This document shows positions 26,622-34,890 of a DNA stretch of 64,000 nt, in pieces (position 1 is the stretch's first letter; each line of letters starts with the position of its first letter). The DNA lies in assembly GCF_003020585.1 (NCBI RefSeq), contig NZ_PXUE01000004.1, positions 310,001-374,000 on the forward strand. The letters are read 5' to 3'. Under the pieces are notes generated by a model. The model was not told where the DNA came from. It was given only the letters and a program-made list of their open reading frames with translations, and made no database searches. A program made the translations under genes and the position numbers. The DNA comes from Chryseobacterium aurantiacum (GTDB lineage Bacteria > Bacteroidota > Bacteroidia > Flavobacteriales > Weeksellaceae).

Positions 26622-27473
26622 TTATAATACTTTTAGTTCTAAATCGATTGTTTTACCGAAGAATTTCTTGGAGATCTTTTCAAAGTTCTTGGTAAGGTCA
26701 GAAAGGTAAAAATGATAATTGGGTGTTTGGTTATTATCATTAAGGAGATTATACTTATCCAGAATAATCTTCAGATGATTAGCCACAATGTTAGGAGAAT
26801 CGATAACACGAACTCTGTTTCCGTAATATTGTTTTATTTCATCTATTAAAAGCGGATAATGGGTACACCCTAAAATCAGGGTTTCAATATTCTTCAGCTT
26901 ACTGTTACTCAAATAATTGTAAATAATAGCATGGGTAATGGGATGATTTTTGAAACCTTCTTCAATGGCAGGCACCAGCAATGGAGTTGCCAATTCATCA
27001 ACCTTAATCCATTTATTATGTTTTCGAATACTCTTTTTGTAAAGACCGGAATTCACAGTTGCCTTGGTAGCAATAACTCCAACATTATTATGAATCTCGT
27101 AGGATACTTTTTCGGCAACGGGATTAATAACATCAATTACCGGAACCTTACCCGCAACAGACTGCATCACTTCGTTTAAAGCATTTGCTGTAGCTGTATT
27201 ACAGGCAATTACAATGGCCTTACAATTCTGCTCCAGCAGGAAGTTAGTAATTTTTGTAGAATATTCTATAATCGCTTCTTTCGATTTTTCACCATAGGGA
27301 AGGTGCTTTGTATCACCAAAATAAATAAGGTCTTCGTGAGGAAGAAGCCTTTTGATTTCTTTAGCTACAGTAAGTCCTCCTACTCCACTATCAAAGATAC
27401 CGATAGGCTGGCTGGGTGAAAGATGCGAGTAATCTTGTTTTTTAGTTTTCAAATGAACTGAAATTTTATACAA
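26622..27473 (-). CDS. murI: Glutamate racemase
   Basis: Converts L-glutamate to D-glutamate for peptidoglycan. 283 residues. FDSGVGGLTV (about 27-36), VIACNTATANAL with catalytic Cys1 and ILGCTHYPLL with catalytic Cys2 are the family signatures. Length is normal, with a short N-terminal extension MYKISVHLKTKKQDYSHLSPSQ before the fold. No in-frame alternative Met lies between. Not in an operon with other wall genes. Confidence 0.96.
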   Translation of the reverse strand: MYKISVHLKTKKQDYSHLSPSQPIGIFDSGVGGLTVAKEIKRLLPHEDLIYFGDTKHLPYGEKSKEAIIEYSTKITNFLLEQNCKAIVIACNTATANALNEVMQSVAGKVPVIDVINPVAEKVSYEIHNNVGVIATKATVNSGLYKKSIRKHNKWIKVDELATPLLVPAIEEGFKNHPITHAIIYNYLSNSKLKNIETLILGCTHYPLLIDEIKQYYGNRVRVIDSPNIVANHLKIILDKYNLLNDNNQTPNYHFYLSDLTKNFEKISKKFFGKTIDLELKVL

Positions 27474-27549
27474 AAATACGAAGATTTTAGATTCAAAATT
27501 TGAGTTTAATAAGTTTATTTATCCTAAAATTGGCTCTTTTTCAACTCCA

Positions 27550-28674
27550 TTAAACCATAAATAAATCAGAAGCAATTCCATCTGCCATAAACCAATGCTT
27601 TTCAGGAATTTTTAGGTGATCATCCTCAACAATTAAAATACCATCTTCCTTTTTTTGTTTGATTTCATTTTGAAAATGCTCGAGAAATCTATCGTTGAAC
27701 TTATCTTTTAGGCTTTTTAGATCAACTCCCCAGATTGTTCGTAAGCCAATCATGATCATTTCATTAAACTGATCTTCCAAAGAAAGAATTTCCTCTTCCT
27801 TGGCCAGAAGTTTTGCATTAAGCTTTTTAATATATTGCTGATTATTGGCTACATTCCAGCTTCTCACATCAAATCCGTTGTAAGAATGTGCCGAGGGGCC
27901 TATTCCTAAGTACTCCTGATACTTCCAATAGGCAGAATTATGCCTGGAATAAAAACCGGGTTTTGCAAAGTTGGAGACTTCATAATGTTCAAAACCATTA
28001 TCTTTTAAAAAGTCTGACAGGTAATAAAATTCTCTGTTTTGCTCTTCTTCCCGCGGACTTTTAACTTTTCCTTTTGAAATCCAGTTTTCCAAGGCCGTTT
28101 TAGGCTCAACAGTTAATGCATAAGAAGAGATATGAGGAACTTCCAGTGCAATAGTTTTGTTTAAATTTTCTTTCCAGATTTCCAGATTGGAAGTAGGTGA
28201 ACCGTAAATTAAATCTATGCTTAAGTTTTCAAAACCAAAGTCCTGGGCACGCTTAATAGAACCTTCTGCCTCTGAAGCTGTATGGGCACGATTCATCAGT
28301 TTCAAATCTTCTTCAAAAAAGCTTTGGGTTCCAATGGATAAACGATTAACCGGTGTTCCCGCCAATTGTTTTAAAAATGTCTTATCTAGATCATCAGGAT
28401 TGGCTTCCAACGTAATCTCAATATCTTTTTCAAAACTAAAATAACGTAAAGCCTCATCAATCAAGGAATTGATTTCATCCACCGAAAGAATGGAAGGGGT
28501 TCCGCCTCCAAAATATAAGGATTTTAAGCTCTTATTCTGTAATTCATCCTTTCTAAGCTTTATTTCAGCTTTCATTGCACGAAGCATTTCGTCCTTAAAA
28601 TTTAAGGAGGTGGAAAAGTGAAAATTACAATAGCTGCATTTTTGTTTACAGAAAGGAATGTGAATATATATCAT
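27550..28674 (-). CDS. hemW: Radical SAM heme chaperone HemW
   Basis: A 374-residue radical SAM protein from the ATG at 28674 giving MIYIHIPFCKQKCSYCNFHF; the Cys triad CxxxCxxC binds the 4Fe-4S cluster. YFGGGTPS and RLSIGTQSFFEEDLKLMNRAH are HemW/HemN hallmarks. A TTG 30 bases upstream is rejected because it lies inside the terminator stem of the preceding gene. HemW inserts heme into respiratory proteins; it is often mis-annotated as coproporphyrinogen oxidase. Confidence 0.94.
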   Translation of the reverse strand: MIYIHIPFCKQKCSYCNFHFSTSLNFKDEMLRAMKAEIKLRKDELQNKSLKSLYFGGGTPSILSVDEINSLIDEALRYFSFEKDIEITLEANPDDLDKTFLKQLAGTPVNRLSIGTQSFFEEDLKLMNRAHTASEAEGSIKRAQDFGFENLSIDLIYGSPTSNLEIWKENLNKTIALEVPHISSYALTVEPKTALENWISKGKVKSPREEEQNREFYYLSDFLKDNGFEHYEVSNFAKPGFYSRHNSAYWKYQEYLGIGPSAHSYNGFDVRSWNVANNQQYIKKLNAKLLAKEEEILSLEDQFNEMIMIGLRTIWGVDLKSLKDKFNDRFLEHFQNEIKQKKEDGILIVEDDHLKIPEKHWFMADGIASDLFMV

Positions 28675-28702
28675 AAAAAAAGCCCTGAAAAATTCAGAGC
28701 TC
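28675..28702 (-). terminator. Terminator after porP/sprF-like gene
   Basis: Minus-strand AGCTCTGAA-TTT-TTCAGGGCT hairpin followed by seven T. The stem resembles the AAGCCCTGAA terminator at 34846. Confidence 0.82.
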
Positions 28703-28724
28703 AAATTTATTTAAATTAAATTGA

Positions 28725-29675
28725 TTAATATCTATATCCTCTAACATTAATAAAGTTATCGAAGTTATAACCAAGACCAATCATGAAGCTGTTTCCTCCA
28801 TATTTCTGAATATCAGACAATCCAAGGTTATAAGTAGCTCCAATCATAAATTTATTGAATCTTACTTTAACAATAGGAGCAATTTCTAATTGCTGACTGT
28901 CAAATCTATTCTGAGCGGCTCTATAGCTTACCCCAAAAGAGAACGCGTTGATCTCGTTTGAGAATGTAGCCATTAGGTTATAGTCCATTACTCTTGTTGA
29001 GTTGGTATTCAGGTTGATCATTGCTGCAGGTGTCAGCATGATATTATCGGCAATGTGCCAGTTATACCCTAAATTTAAGAAGAATTTAATTGGAGAAGGC
29101 TCGTACCCGTTTACAATTGGTTTATCGTTCCCTAATGCGATATCATTCACAGACACGCCCCCAAAAAGGTTTTTATAAGTAGCAGCCAAACCGAAATTAG
29201 CATAAGCCATGAAGATATTACTTTCATCACCTCTTACTAATGGGTCACCTTGCTCCTCAACGTTAATTTTAGAATAATCAAAATTTCTATTATACAAACT
29301 TACACTTGTACCAAAGGAGAACTGATCTTTTCTATCTCCCTCACTACTTAGAGGAATAAAATATGAAGCACCAGCTGTAACACCTCCTGAAGACTCTGCT
29401 CCATTACTGTCTCTGAATACTGTTAGACCGGCACCTACTCTATCGAATATGTTTGCATTGATTCCCACTGATTGTACGTTTGGGGATTCGCTGAATTTTG
29501 AAAATTGCTTTTGATAAATGGCATTGAGCTGTACGTAGTCTGTTTTACCGTACTGAGCTGGGTTGAACAGGAAATCACCATCCAAAAGATACTGTTGATA
29601 ATATGGTAGTGATTCTTGTGCTTTGTATGCATTTGACAAAAGAGCTAAACATACGATAGCATATAGTTTTCTCAT
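28725..29675 (-). CDS. PorP/SprF-family outer membrane protein
   Basis: A 316-residue outer-membrane protein from ATG 29675: signal peptide MRKLYAIVCLALLSNAYKA, then QESLPYYQQYLLDGDFLFNPAQYGKTDYVQLNAIYQKQ, the PorP/SprF signature. The rest is a beta-barrel pattern (VGINANIFDRVGAGLTVFRD, FMIGATYNLG) ending FINVRGYRY. PorP/SprF proteins anchor gliding/type IX secretion partners; here it stands alone. The TTG at 29693 would be at the predicted transcript start; the TATATTTG box at 29699 favours the ATG. Confidence 0.9.
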   Translation of the reverse strand: MRKLYAIVCLALLSNAYKAQESLPYYQQYLLDGDFLFNPAQYGKTDYVQLNAIYQKQFSKFSESPNVQSVGINANIFDRVGAGLTVFRDSNGAESSGGVTAGASYFIPLSSEGDRKDQFSFGTSVSLYNRNFDYSKINVEEQGDPLVRGDESNIFMAYANFGLAATYKNLFGGVSVNDIALGNDKPIVNGYEPSPIKFFLNLGYNWHIADNIMLTPAAMINLNTNSTRVMDYNLMATFSNEINAFSFGVSYRAAQNRFDSQQLEIAPIVKVRFNKFMIGATYNLGLSDIQKYGGNSFMIGLGYNFDNFINVRGYRY

Positions 29676-29698
29676 AACAAATCTTGATTTCAATTCAA

Positions 29699-29706
29699 CA
29701 AATATA
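29699..29706 (-). promoter_or_regulatory. Putative -7 box for porP/sprF-like gene
   Basis: Minus-strand TATATTTG, 23 bases before the ATG at 29675. Confidence 0.48.
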
Positions 29707-29726
29707 AAAAAAATCTCAATATATTT

Positions 29727-30800
29727 TTAGTTTTCTAAATAATTTCTCCATTTTTTTACGGCATCCGTCATATCTTTGGGCATTGGGCTTTCAAAATATA
29801 ATTCCTTTTTTGTTGTTGGGTGTATAAATCCTAGGGTATGTGCGTGCAAAGCATGTCTTGGTAAAATTTCAAAAACATTTTTAATAAACTGCTTATATTT
29901 TGGAATATTTACTCCTCTTAACGGCGTATGTCCTTCATATCTTTCATCATTAAACAATGTATGCCCGATATGCTTGAAATGCGCTCTGATCTGATGGGTT
30001 CTTCCGGTTTCCAGCTTACATTCCACCCATGTCATATACTTGAATCTTTCCAGCACCTTGTAGTGGGTAACGGCATGCTTTCCTTGGCTTCCATCTTCGT
30101 AAACAGACATCTGCATTCTATTTTTGGGATGTCTCCCTATATGCCCTCTTATTGTCCCTTCTTCATCATTAAGATTTCCCCACACAAAAGCCCAATATAG
30201 TCTTTTGGTGGTTCTGTTAAAGAACTGTTTGGCCAGAAAGCTTAATGCATATTCATTTTTAGCAATCACCAAAAGTCCGGAAGTATCCTTATCAATCCTG
30301 TGAACAAGCCCTACCCTGTCAAGATCAGATTTTGCCCCATTTTTTTCGAAGTGGTAAGCCAAAGCATTCACCAGTGTTCCATCCCAGTTTCCGTGTCCTG
30401 GATGCACCACCATCCCCGCTTCTTTATCTACCACCACTAAATCATCATCTTCATAGATGATATTAACAGGGATATCCTGCGGAATAATAACATTTTCTCT
30501 AGGTGGGTGGGTAAGTAATACTGAGATTTGGTCCCCGGGTTTTACACGGTAATTTTGCTTTACTGCAGCTCCGTTGACTATAACGTTTCCAGCCCTACAG
30601 GTCTGTGAAATTTTATTCCTTGAAGAATTCTGTCTGTATATCAAAAGGAATTTATCTATTCTTAACGGCTCCTGTTTAGGATCAACAGTGATGTTAAGAT
30701 GTTCATACAATCCTTTATTTTCCTCATCTATATCGATATTATCAATACTATTGGAATCCAGCAATTCTTCATCTAAAAAATCTTCGTTATCTTCTGACAT
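29727..30800 (-). CDS. RluA-family pseudouridine synthase (RluD-like)
   Basis: A 357-residue enzyme from ATG 30800; an upstream TTG adds seven residues and is unlikely. N-terminal acidic stretch (SEDNEDFLDEELLDSNSIDNIDIDEE), S4 RNA-binding domain (RIDKFLLIYRQNSSRNKISQ, about 48-105), then the catalytic domain with VVDKEAGMVVHPGHGNWDGT and HRIDKDTSGLLV carrying the catalytic Asp. Most similar in layout to RluD (23S rRNA 1911/1915/1917), but the target is inferred. It follows the PASTA gene in the same direction. Confidence 0.93.
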   Translation of the reverse strand: MSEDNEDFLDEELLDSNSIDNIDIDEENKGLYEHLNITVDPKQEPLRIDKFLLIYRQNSSRNKISQTCRAGNVIVNGAAVKQNYRVKPGDQISVLLTHPPRENVIIPQDIPVNIIYEDDDLVVVDKEAGMVVHPGHGNWDGTLVNALAYHFEKNGAKSDLDRVGLVHRIDKDTSGLLVIAKNEYALSFLAKQFFNRTTKRLYWAFVWGNLNDEEGTIRGHIGRHPKNRMQMSVYEDGSQGKHAVTHYKVLERFKYMTWVECKLETGRTHQIRAHFKHIGHTLFNDERYEGHTPLRGVNIPKYKQFIKNVFEILPRHALHAHTLGFIHPTTKKELYFESPMPKDMTDAVKKWRNYLEN

Positions 30801-30818
30801 TGTTTTTATTTTTTTACA

Positions 30819-30852
30819 CAAAAGGCCTCAACATTTTGCAGTTGAAGCCTGT
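30819..30852 (-). terminator. Terminator after the PASTA-domain gene
   Basis: AGGCCTCAAC / GTTGAAGCCT stem (30823-30832 with 30841-30850) followed on the minus strand by TTTTG. It separates the PASTA and rluD-like transcripts. Confidence 0.75.
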
Positions 30853-30873
30853 ATTTTTTATATTAATCTGAAA

Positions 30874-31971
30874 TTATTCTACTACTACCTTTTTAGCTTT
30901 TGGCTTTTGAGCAGGTTGCTGAGCTGTAGTTGTAGAAGCAGCAGGTTTAGTTGTACTTCCTGTAGACGAGGGAGTTGTAGAAGTTTTTGGCTTCTCAGTT
31001 CCTGAACCTGTAGCAGGCTTTGGAGTTGTCGTCTGAGGTTTAGGAGTCTCTGTTTTCTGCACCTCTGGCTTTGGAGTTTCTCTTCTTGGTGCCGGAGGAG
31101 GTATAACCGGAGCTTCATAGCTTGGTTCATTATGAACTTCTTCATATCGTACCGGAGGCAAAGAAGTATCTACCTTCATACGATAAATAGAGTTTAGCTG
31201 TTCTATTTTAGCTCTTAATTCTGCCGGAGTCTTCTTACTTGCCCAAAGGTCAATCTGCATTCCTTGGTCACGAACATCCCCTGAACTAGGATCTTGGTAA
31301 TAAATGATATCAGATTCATCTTTACCACCATCTTCATGTTCTACCAATCCTACTTCAAACATACTCTTCGTAATGACTGCTCTGGCTTCCTTTACAGAAA
31401 GTCCTACAACATTAGGAATTGAAATATTTCTCATTGGCCCGGATCCTACTACAACATCAATTACTGAGAATCTAGGTAAACGAGCACCCGGATTTACGGC
31501 GTTTCCTTTATATAGAATTCGTAGAAGAGCATCTTTCTGAATACTTGGCTCATAAATGGTATCTCCAATTTTAAGACCTACCTGATCCAATCTCTGGAAT
31601 GCCAGCCCCGAATACTTGTTAATTACATCAGGTACAGCAATTTGTGCCCATGTTCTAGGATTCACCTTAAGACGCACCGTTCTTCCGTCCTTTACACGGG
31701 AACCCGGTGCAGGATAAATCTGAAGAACCTGAAATGGCCTGTATTTCGGATCATAATTCGCACTATCTACTTCATATTCCAAACCTGTATCGTCTAATAT
31801 TTTAACAGCATCATGTACAGATTTATTAACAACATTAGGAACAGGAATTTCCTGACCGTGATTAGTATGGTACTCCAACCAGCGAAACGTAAGCCATACA
31901 AGCCCTACGAAAACACCGATGGCTACTACTAAATTCAGTAAAACTTTCCAACTGAAAAGTGATTTAAGCAT
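30874..31971 (-). CDS. PASTA-domain membrane protein without kinase
   Basis: A 365-residue protein from ATG 31971 with one N-terminal membrane segment (WKVLLNLVVAIGVFVGLVWLTF, about 8-29). Three PASTA repeats follow: IPVPNVVNKSVHDAVKIL (about 42-110), IAVPDVINKYSGLAFQRLD (about 112-182) and ISIPNVVGLSVKEARAVI (about 188-250). The C-terminal 100 residues are Pro/Thr/Ser-rich and low complexity. PASTA modules bind muropeptides; a kinase domain is absent, as is usual in Bacteroidota. The TATATTTG box at 31998 lies inside the upstream GTG extension, supporting this start. Confidence 0.88.
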   Translation of the reverse strand: MLKSLFSWKVLLNLVVAIGVFVGLVWLTFRWLEYHTNHGQEIPVPNVVNKSVHDAVKILDDTGLEYEVDSANYDPKYRPFQVLQIYPAPGSRVKDGRTVRLKVNPRTWAQIAVPDVINKYSGLAFQRLDQVGLKIGDTIYEPSIQKDALLRILYKGNAVNPGARLPRFSVIDVVVGSGPMRNISIPNVVGLSVKEARAVITKSMFEVGLVEHEDGGKDESDIIYYQDPSSGDVRDQGMQIDLWASKKTPAELRAKIEQLNSIYRMKVDTSLPPVRYEEVHNEPSYEAPVIPPPAPRRETPKPEVQKTETPKPQTTTPKPATGSGTEKPKTSTTPSSTGSTTKPAASTTTAQQPAQKPKAKKVVVE

Positions 31972-31997
31972 ACTTAAAAATACTTTAATTACAACGG

Positions 31998-32005
31998 CAA
32001 ATATA
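31998..32005 (-). promoter_or_regulatory. Putative -7 box for PASTA gene
   Basis: Minus-strand TATATTTG, 26 bases before ATG 31971. Confidence 0.5.
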
Positions 32006-32097
32006 GCTAATAATTTTAGAATGTGCTTTTTATTTAACACAATTCATTTTTGAACTTAAAATTTGCGGATTTCCCATACTGCATTACATAAAATGTT

Positions 32098-32105
32098 TAA
32101 ATTTG
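32098..32105 (+). promoter_or_regulatory. Putative -7 box for ddl
   Basis: TAAATTTG, 16 bases before the ddl ATG. Confidence 0.45.
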
Positions 32106-32121
32106 CCTTAATTGATACTAT

Positions 32122-33117
32122 ATGGTTATGAACAAAAAAAGTGTTGCCGTAGTAATGGGAGGCTATTCTGATGAATATGTTGTATCCTTAAAAAGCGGAC
32201 AGTTGATTTATGATTCCTTAGACAGAAATCTGTACGATGTATATAAAGTAGTAGTCCTTAAAGACGAATGGTATTTTTTAGGCGAAAATGATAAAAAACA
32301 CCAGATCAATAAAGGAGATTTCTCTGTTTCCCTAGATAATGGCGAAACATTAAAGTTTGATGTTTGCTTTAATATCATCCACGGTACACCTGGAGAGAAT
32401 GGTATTCTACAAGCGTACTGGGATGCAATAGGACAAAAATACACAGGTTGCGATTTTTATCAGAGCGCACTTACTTTCAATAAAAAAGACACTCTTGCTG
32501 TATTATCAAAATATGGAATTCCTTCTGCAAAAAGTATTTATTTAAGAAAAGGAGAAGACATTGATGCTGATAAAATTGTAGAAGAATTAAAACTTCCTTT
32601 ATTTGTAAAGCCTAATCAGTCAGGATCTTCATTGGGAATTTCCAAGGTTAAGGAAAAGTCGGAACTAATTGCAGCTACAGAAGTAGCGTTCAAGGAAGAT
32701 AATGAGATTCTTATCGAAAGTTTCCTAGATGGTATGGAGGTTTCCGTAGGTGTTATCGACTTCAAAGGGGAAACTATTGTTCTAGGAATAACTGAAATTG
32801 TTCCGACCAATGAGTTTTTCGATTATGAAGCTAAATATGAAGGAGCTTCTGAAGAAATAACTCCTGCAAGAATTGACGATGAGACAACAAAAAGAGTTGA
32901 AGAAATTGCTAAAAGAGCTTACAACTCACTTGGAATGAGTGGTTTCTCAAGAAGTGAATTTATTTTGATGAACGGAATTCCCTATATGCTTGAAATGAAT
33001 ACCAACCCAGGATTCTCTCCTGCCAGTATTCTTCCTCAGCAGGCAAAACATTATGGAATTTCCATCATGGATCTTTGCGGAAACGAAGTTGAAAAAGCCT
33101 TAAATAAAAGAAAATAG
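32122..33117 (+). CDS. ddl: D-alanine--D-alanine ligase
   Basis: ATP-dependent ligase making D-Ala-D-Ala for peptidoglycan. 331 residues. VVMGGYSDEYVVSLKSG is the N-terminal motif, HGTPGENGILQAYWD the second, LFVKPNQSGSSLGISKV the ATP-grasp segment and EMNTNPGFSPASILP the metal-binding C-terminal block. The N-terminal motif has YSDE(Y)VVS, close to the usual GGxSxExxVS. Start ATG at 32122, with a second Met two codons on (32128) as an equally plausible start. The next gene is coaD, across a heptamer array. Confidence 0.96.
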   Translation: MVMNKKSVAVVMGGYSDEYVVSLKSGQLIYDSLDRNLYDVYKVVVLKDEWYFLGENDKKHQINKGDFSVSLDNGETLKFDVCFNIIHGTPGENGILQAYWDAIGQKYTGCDFYQSALTFNKKDTLAVLSKYGIPSAKSIYLRKGEDIDADKIVEELKLPLFVKPNQSGSSLGISKVKEKSELIAATEVAFKEDNEILIESFLDGMEVSVGVIDFKGETIVLGITEIVPTNEFFDYEAKYEGASEEITPARIDDETTKRVEEIAKRAYNSLGMSGFSRSEFILMNGIPYMLEMNTNPGFSPASILPQQAKHYGISIMDLCGNEVEKALNKRK

Positions 33118-33205
33118 ATAATAGTCGTTAAAATTAGAGACTAGATAATAGAACTGAATAAAGTCATAATTCATAGTCTAAAATTTATAACTCAAAATTA
33201 TAACT
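33118..33205 (+). repeat. Heptanucleotide repeat array L2 between ddl and coaD
   Basis: Left array directly after the ddl stop: ATAATAG, TCGTTAA, AATTAGA, GACTAGA, TAATAGA (33118-33152). Right array: TCATAAT, TCATAGT, CTAAAAT, TTATAAC, TCAAAAT, TATAACT (33164-33205), ending 8 bases before the coaD ATG. The left half reads like a degenerate reverse complement of the right. Confidence 0.8.
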
Positions 33206-33213
33206 CGTACAAC

Positions 33214-33678
33214 ATGAAAATTGCTGTTTTCCCAGGGTCATTTGACCCCATTACTTTAGGACACTACGATATTATAGAAAGAGCAGCCCCGCTTTTTGAT
33301 AAATTAATTATTGCCATTGGACAAAATTCCCAGAAGAAATATATGTTTCCTCTTGAAAAAAGAATGGAGTTTATTCAAAATTCGGTGGCAGAATTCCCCA
33401 ATGTAGAAGTAGACTCATTTGAGGGACTTACCGTTGACTATTGCTTCGAAAAAAATGCTCAATACATCATCAGAGGACTAAGAAATCCTGCCGATTTTGA
33501 ATTTGAAAAAGCGATTGCCCATACCAACAGAACCCTTGCTCACAAGAAACTGGAAACGGTATTCTTATTAACGTCATCCGGAAAATCCTTTATCAGCAGC
33601 AGCATTGTAAGGGAGATCATTACCCATGGCGGAGAATACGAACTTATGGTTCCGGACTCTGTGAGAGTGGAAAAATAA
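33214..33678 (+). CDS. coaD: Phosphopantetheine adenylyltransferase
   Basis: Penultimate step of coenzyme A synthesis (4'-phosphopantetheine to dephospho-CoA). 154 residues, the normal length. AVFPGSFDPITLGHYDIIERA contains the nucleotidyltransferase TxGH motif; RGLRNPADFEFE is substrate-binding; SSGKSFISSSIVREI is the C-terminal ISS(T/S)xxR motif. Its stop codon is the start of the left heptamers of array L3. Confidence 0.96.
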   Translation: MKIAVFPGSFDPITLGHYDIIERAAPLFDKLIIAIGQNSQKKYMFPLEKRMEFIQNSVAEFPNVEVDSFEGLTVDYCFEKNAQYIIRGLRNPADFEFEKAIAHTNRTLAHKKLETVFLLTSSGKSFISSSIVREIITHGGEYELMVPDSVRVEK

Positions 33679-34071
33679 GTAATGAGCAATAAGTAATTTT
33701 AAGGTATGGATTTTAATCGGGTCTTCAGTGAAAGAGCTAAGAATTTTTCTATTGTCATCATTAGAACACTTTCATTGCTGCCCTATTCTGATGATATTTC
33801 AATAATTAAGAAAACAAACTATCAGGTCATCAACTTCTGTAGCTGCTAATTGCTAGCCGTTTCAAAAGTAAGATCTGAAAAGGAAAAATTTGCTAAAATT
33901 TATATTGTTTTAAAGAAATTGATGAACTGAAATACATAAGTCCGGAATTTTTTTTTACATTTAAAATTAGAATGTGAAGAGCTTGTAAAAGTTATGACTA
34001 CCGATAAGTTTAAATTACTTCAAATTTAAGTGGCATACTTTTTATTACTCATTGCTCGTTATTTATTACTC
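33677..34071 (+). repeat. Heptanucleotide repeat array L3 flanking a decayed gene
   Basis: Left array overlapping the coaD stop: AAGTAAT, GAGCAAT, AAGTAAT (33677-33697). Right array: ATTACTC, ATTGCTC, GTTATTT, ATTACTC (34044-34071), 7 bases before the next start codon. The two halves are inverted copies (16 of 19 positions). Between them lies the four-helix-bundle pseudogene. Confidence 0.85.
33706..34029 (+). pseudogene. Four-helix-bundle (S23/IVP-like) protein, frameshifted remnant
   Basis: Reading across three frames gives a continuous protein: MDFNRVFSERAKNFS then VIIRTLSLLPYSDDISIIKK, frame change near 33811 (A-run), QTIRSSTSVAAN, frame change near 33850, LAVSKVRSEKEKFAKIYIVL, frame change near 33913, KEIDELKYISPEFF, frame change in a nine-T run (33948-33956), HLKLECEELVKVMTTDKFKLL and a stop at 34027. 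The RSSTSVAAN...A(V)..RS.KEKF.K..I...EIDE..Y...L segment is the hallmark of the four-helix-bundle family related to 23S rRNA intervening-sequence proteins and Avd. At least four frameshifts make it non-functional. No reverse transcriptase is nearby. Confidence 0.82.
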
Positions 34072-34078
34072 ATATTAT

Positions 34079-34711
34079 ATGCATGAACAGTTCAATTTTG
34101 CCATAGAAGTCCTTGGGACCATTGCGTTTTCCATGTCAGGTAGCTTTGCAGCCATGCAAAAGCGTCTTGATCCGTTCGGCGTACTCATTATTGCCTTTGT
34201 AACTTCTGTAGGAGGAGGAACTGTAAGAGATCTTCTTCTGGACATTCCTGTGTTCTGGATGCATGATCTTTTGATGTGCATCCTGATTTTGGTTACCAGT
34301 ATCTTTTCCATGGTATTCAAATCTCTTGAAAAGAATTTTAAGGTAACCTTATTTATTTTCGACAGTTTCGGACTGGGTCTCTTTACCATTATTGGTGTAC
34401 AAAAAGGATTGAATGCCGGCATTCATCCTTTAATCTGTATCGGATTGGGAACCATTACCGGATGTTTTGGGGGAATTATTCGGGATATATTACTTAACAG
34501 AATTCCATTGATTTTCAGAAAGGAAATTTATGCTACCGCATGTATTGTGGGAGGAGCTTCATTTTTATTAATGACAAAATATACTCCATTATCATATACT
34601 TTTGTACAGATCTTTACGATTCTGCTCATTGTTGCTATCAGAACACTTGCTGTGAAATACCACTGGCAGATGCCTAAATTTTATGGCTATGATCAGAATT
34701 CGGAAATGTAG
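34079..34711 (+). CDS. TRIC-like cation channel (YadS/UPF0126)
   Basis: A 210-residue inner-membrane protein from ATG 34079 (MHEQFNFAIEVLGTIAFSMSG); an upstream in-frame TTG falls within the repeat array and is rejected. Two homologous units of three helices each carry the motif FGVLIIAFVTSVGGGTVRDLLL and LICIGLGTITGCFGGIIRDILLN, diagnostic for prokaryotic trimeric intracellular cation channel family members. Substrate ion probably K+ (family knowledge). Confidence 0.92.
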   Translation: MHEQFNFAIEVLGTIAFSMSGSFAAMQKRLDPFGVLIIAFVTSVGGGTVRDLLLDIPVFWMHDLLMCILILVTSIFSMVFKSLEKNFKVTLFIFDSFGLGLFTIIGVQKGLNAGIHPLICIGLGTITGCFGGIIRDILLNRIPLIFRKEIYATACIVGGASFLLMTKYTPLSYTFVQIFTILLIVAIRTLAVKYHWQMPKFYGYDQNSEM

Positions 34712-34841
34712 TTCATAAAAGATATGTTCGTAAACTATGGACTTAAAGCCTATTAAAAAAGAGAAACAATCACTGATATTTAGAGAAAATCTTTATCCAA
34801 GAAACTCTTTTTCCAGGCTCAACCAACTCCAAATAAGAAAA

Positions 34842-34874
34842 AAAGAAAGCCCTGAATAATTCAGGGCTTTTATA
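34842..34874. terminator. Bidirectional terminator
   Basis: AAAGCCCTGAA (34846-34856), loop TAA, TTCAGGGCTTT (34860-34870), flanked by A and T, between the convergent TRIC and TPR genes. Confidence 0.88.
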
Positions 34875-34890
34875 TTGTATAGGATATTTC

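Noticed and set aside
28725..29675. Type IX secretion operon
   Set aside because: PorP/SprF-like protein stands alone; no other T9SS component is adjacent.
33677..34071. Diversity-generating retroelement (Avd plus RT plus repeats)
   Set aside because: The pseudogene is of the Avd-related four-helix-bundle family, but no reverse transcriptase and no template/variable repeat pair is visible.
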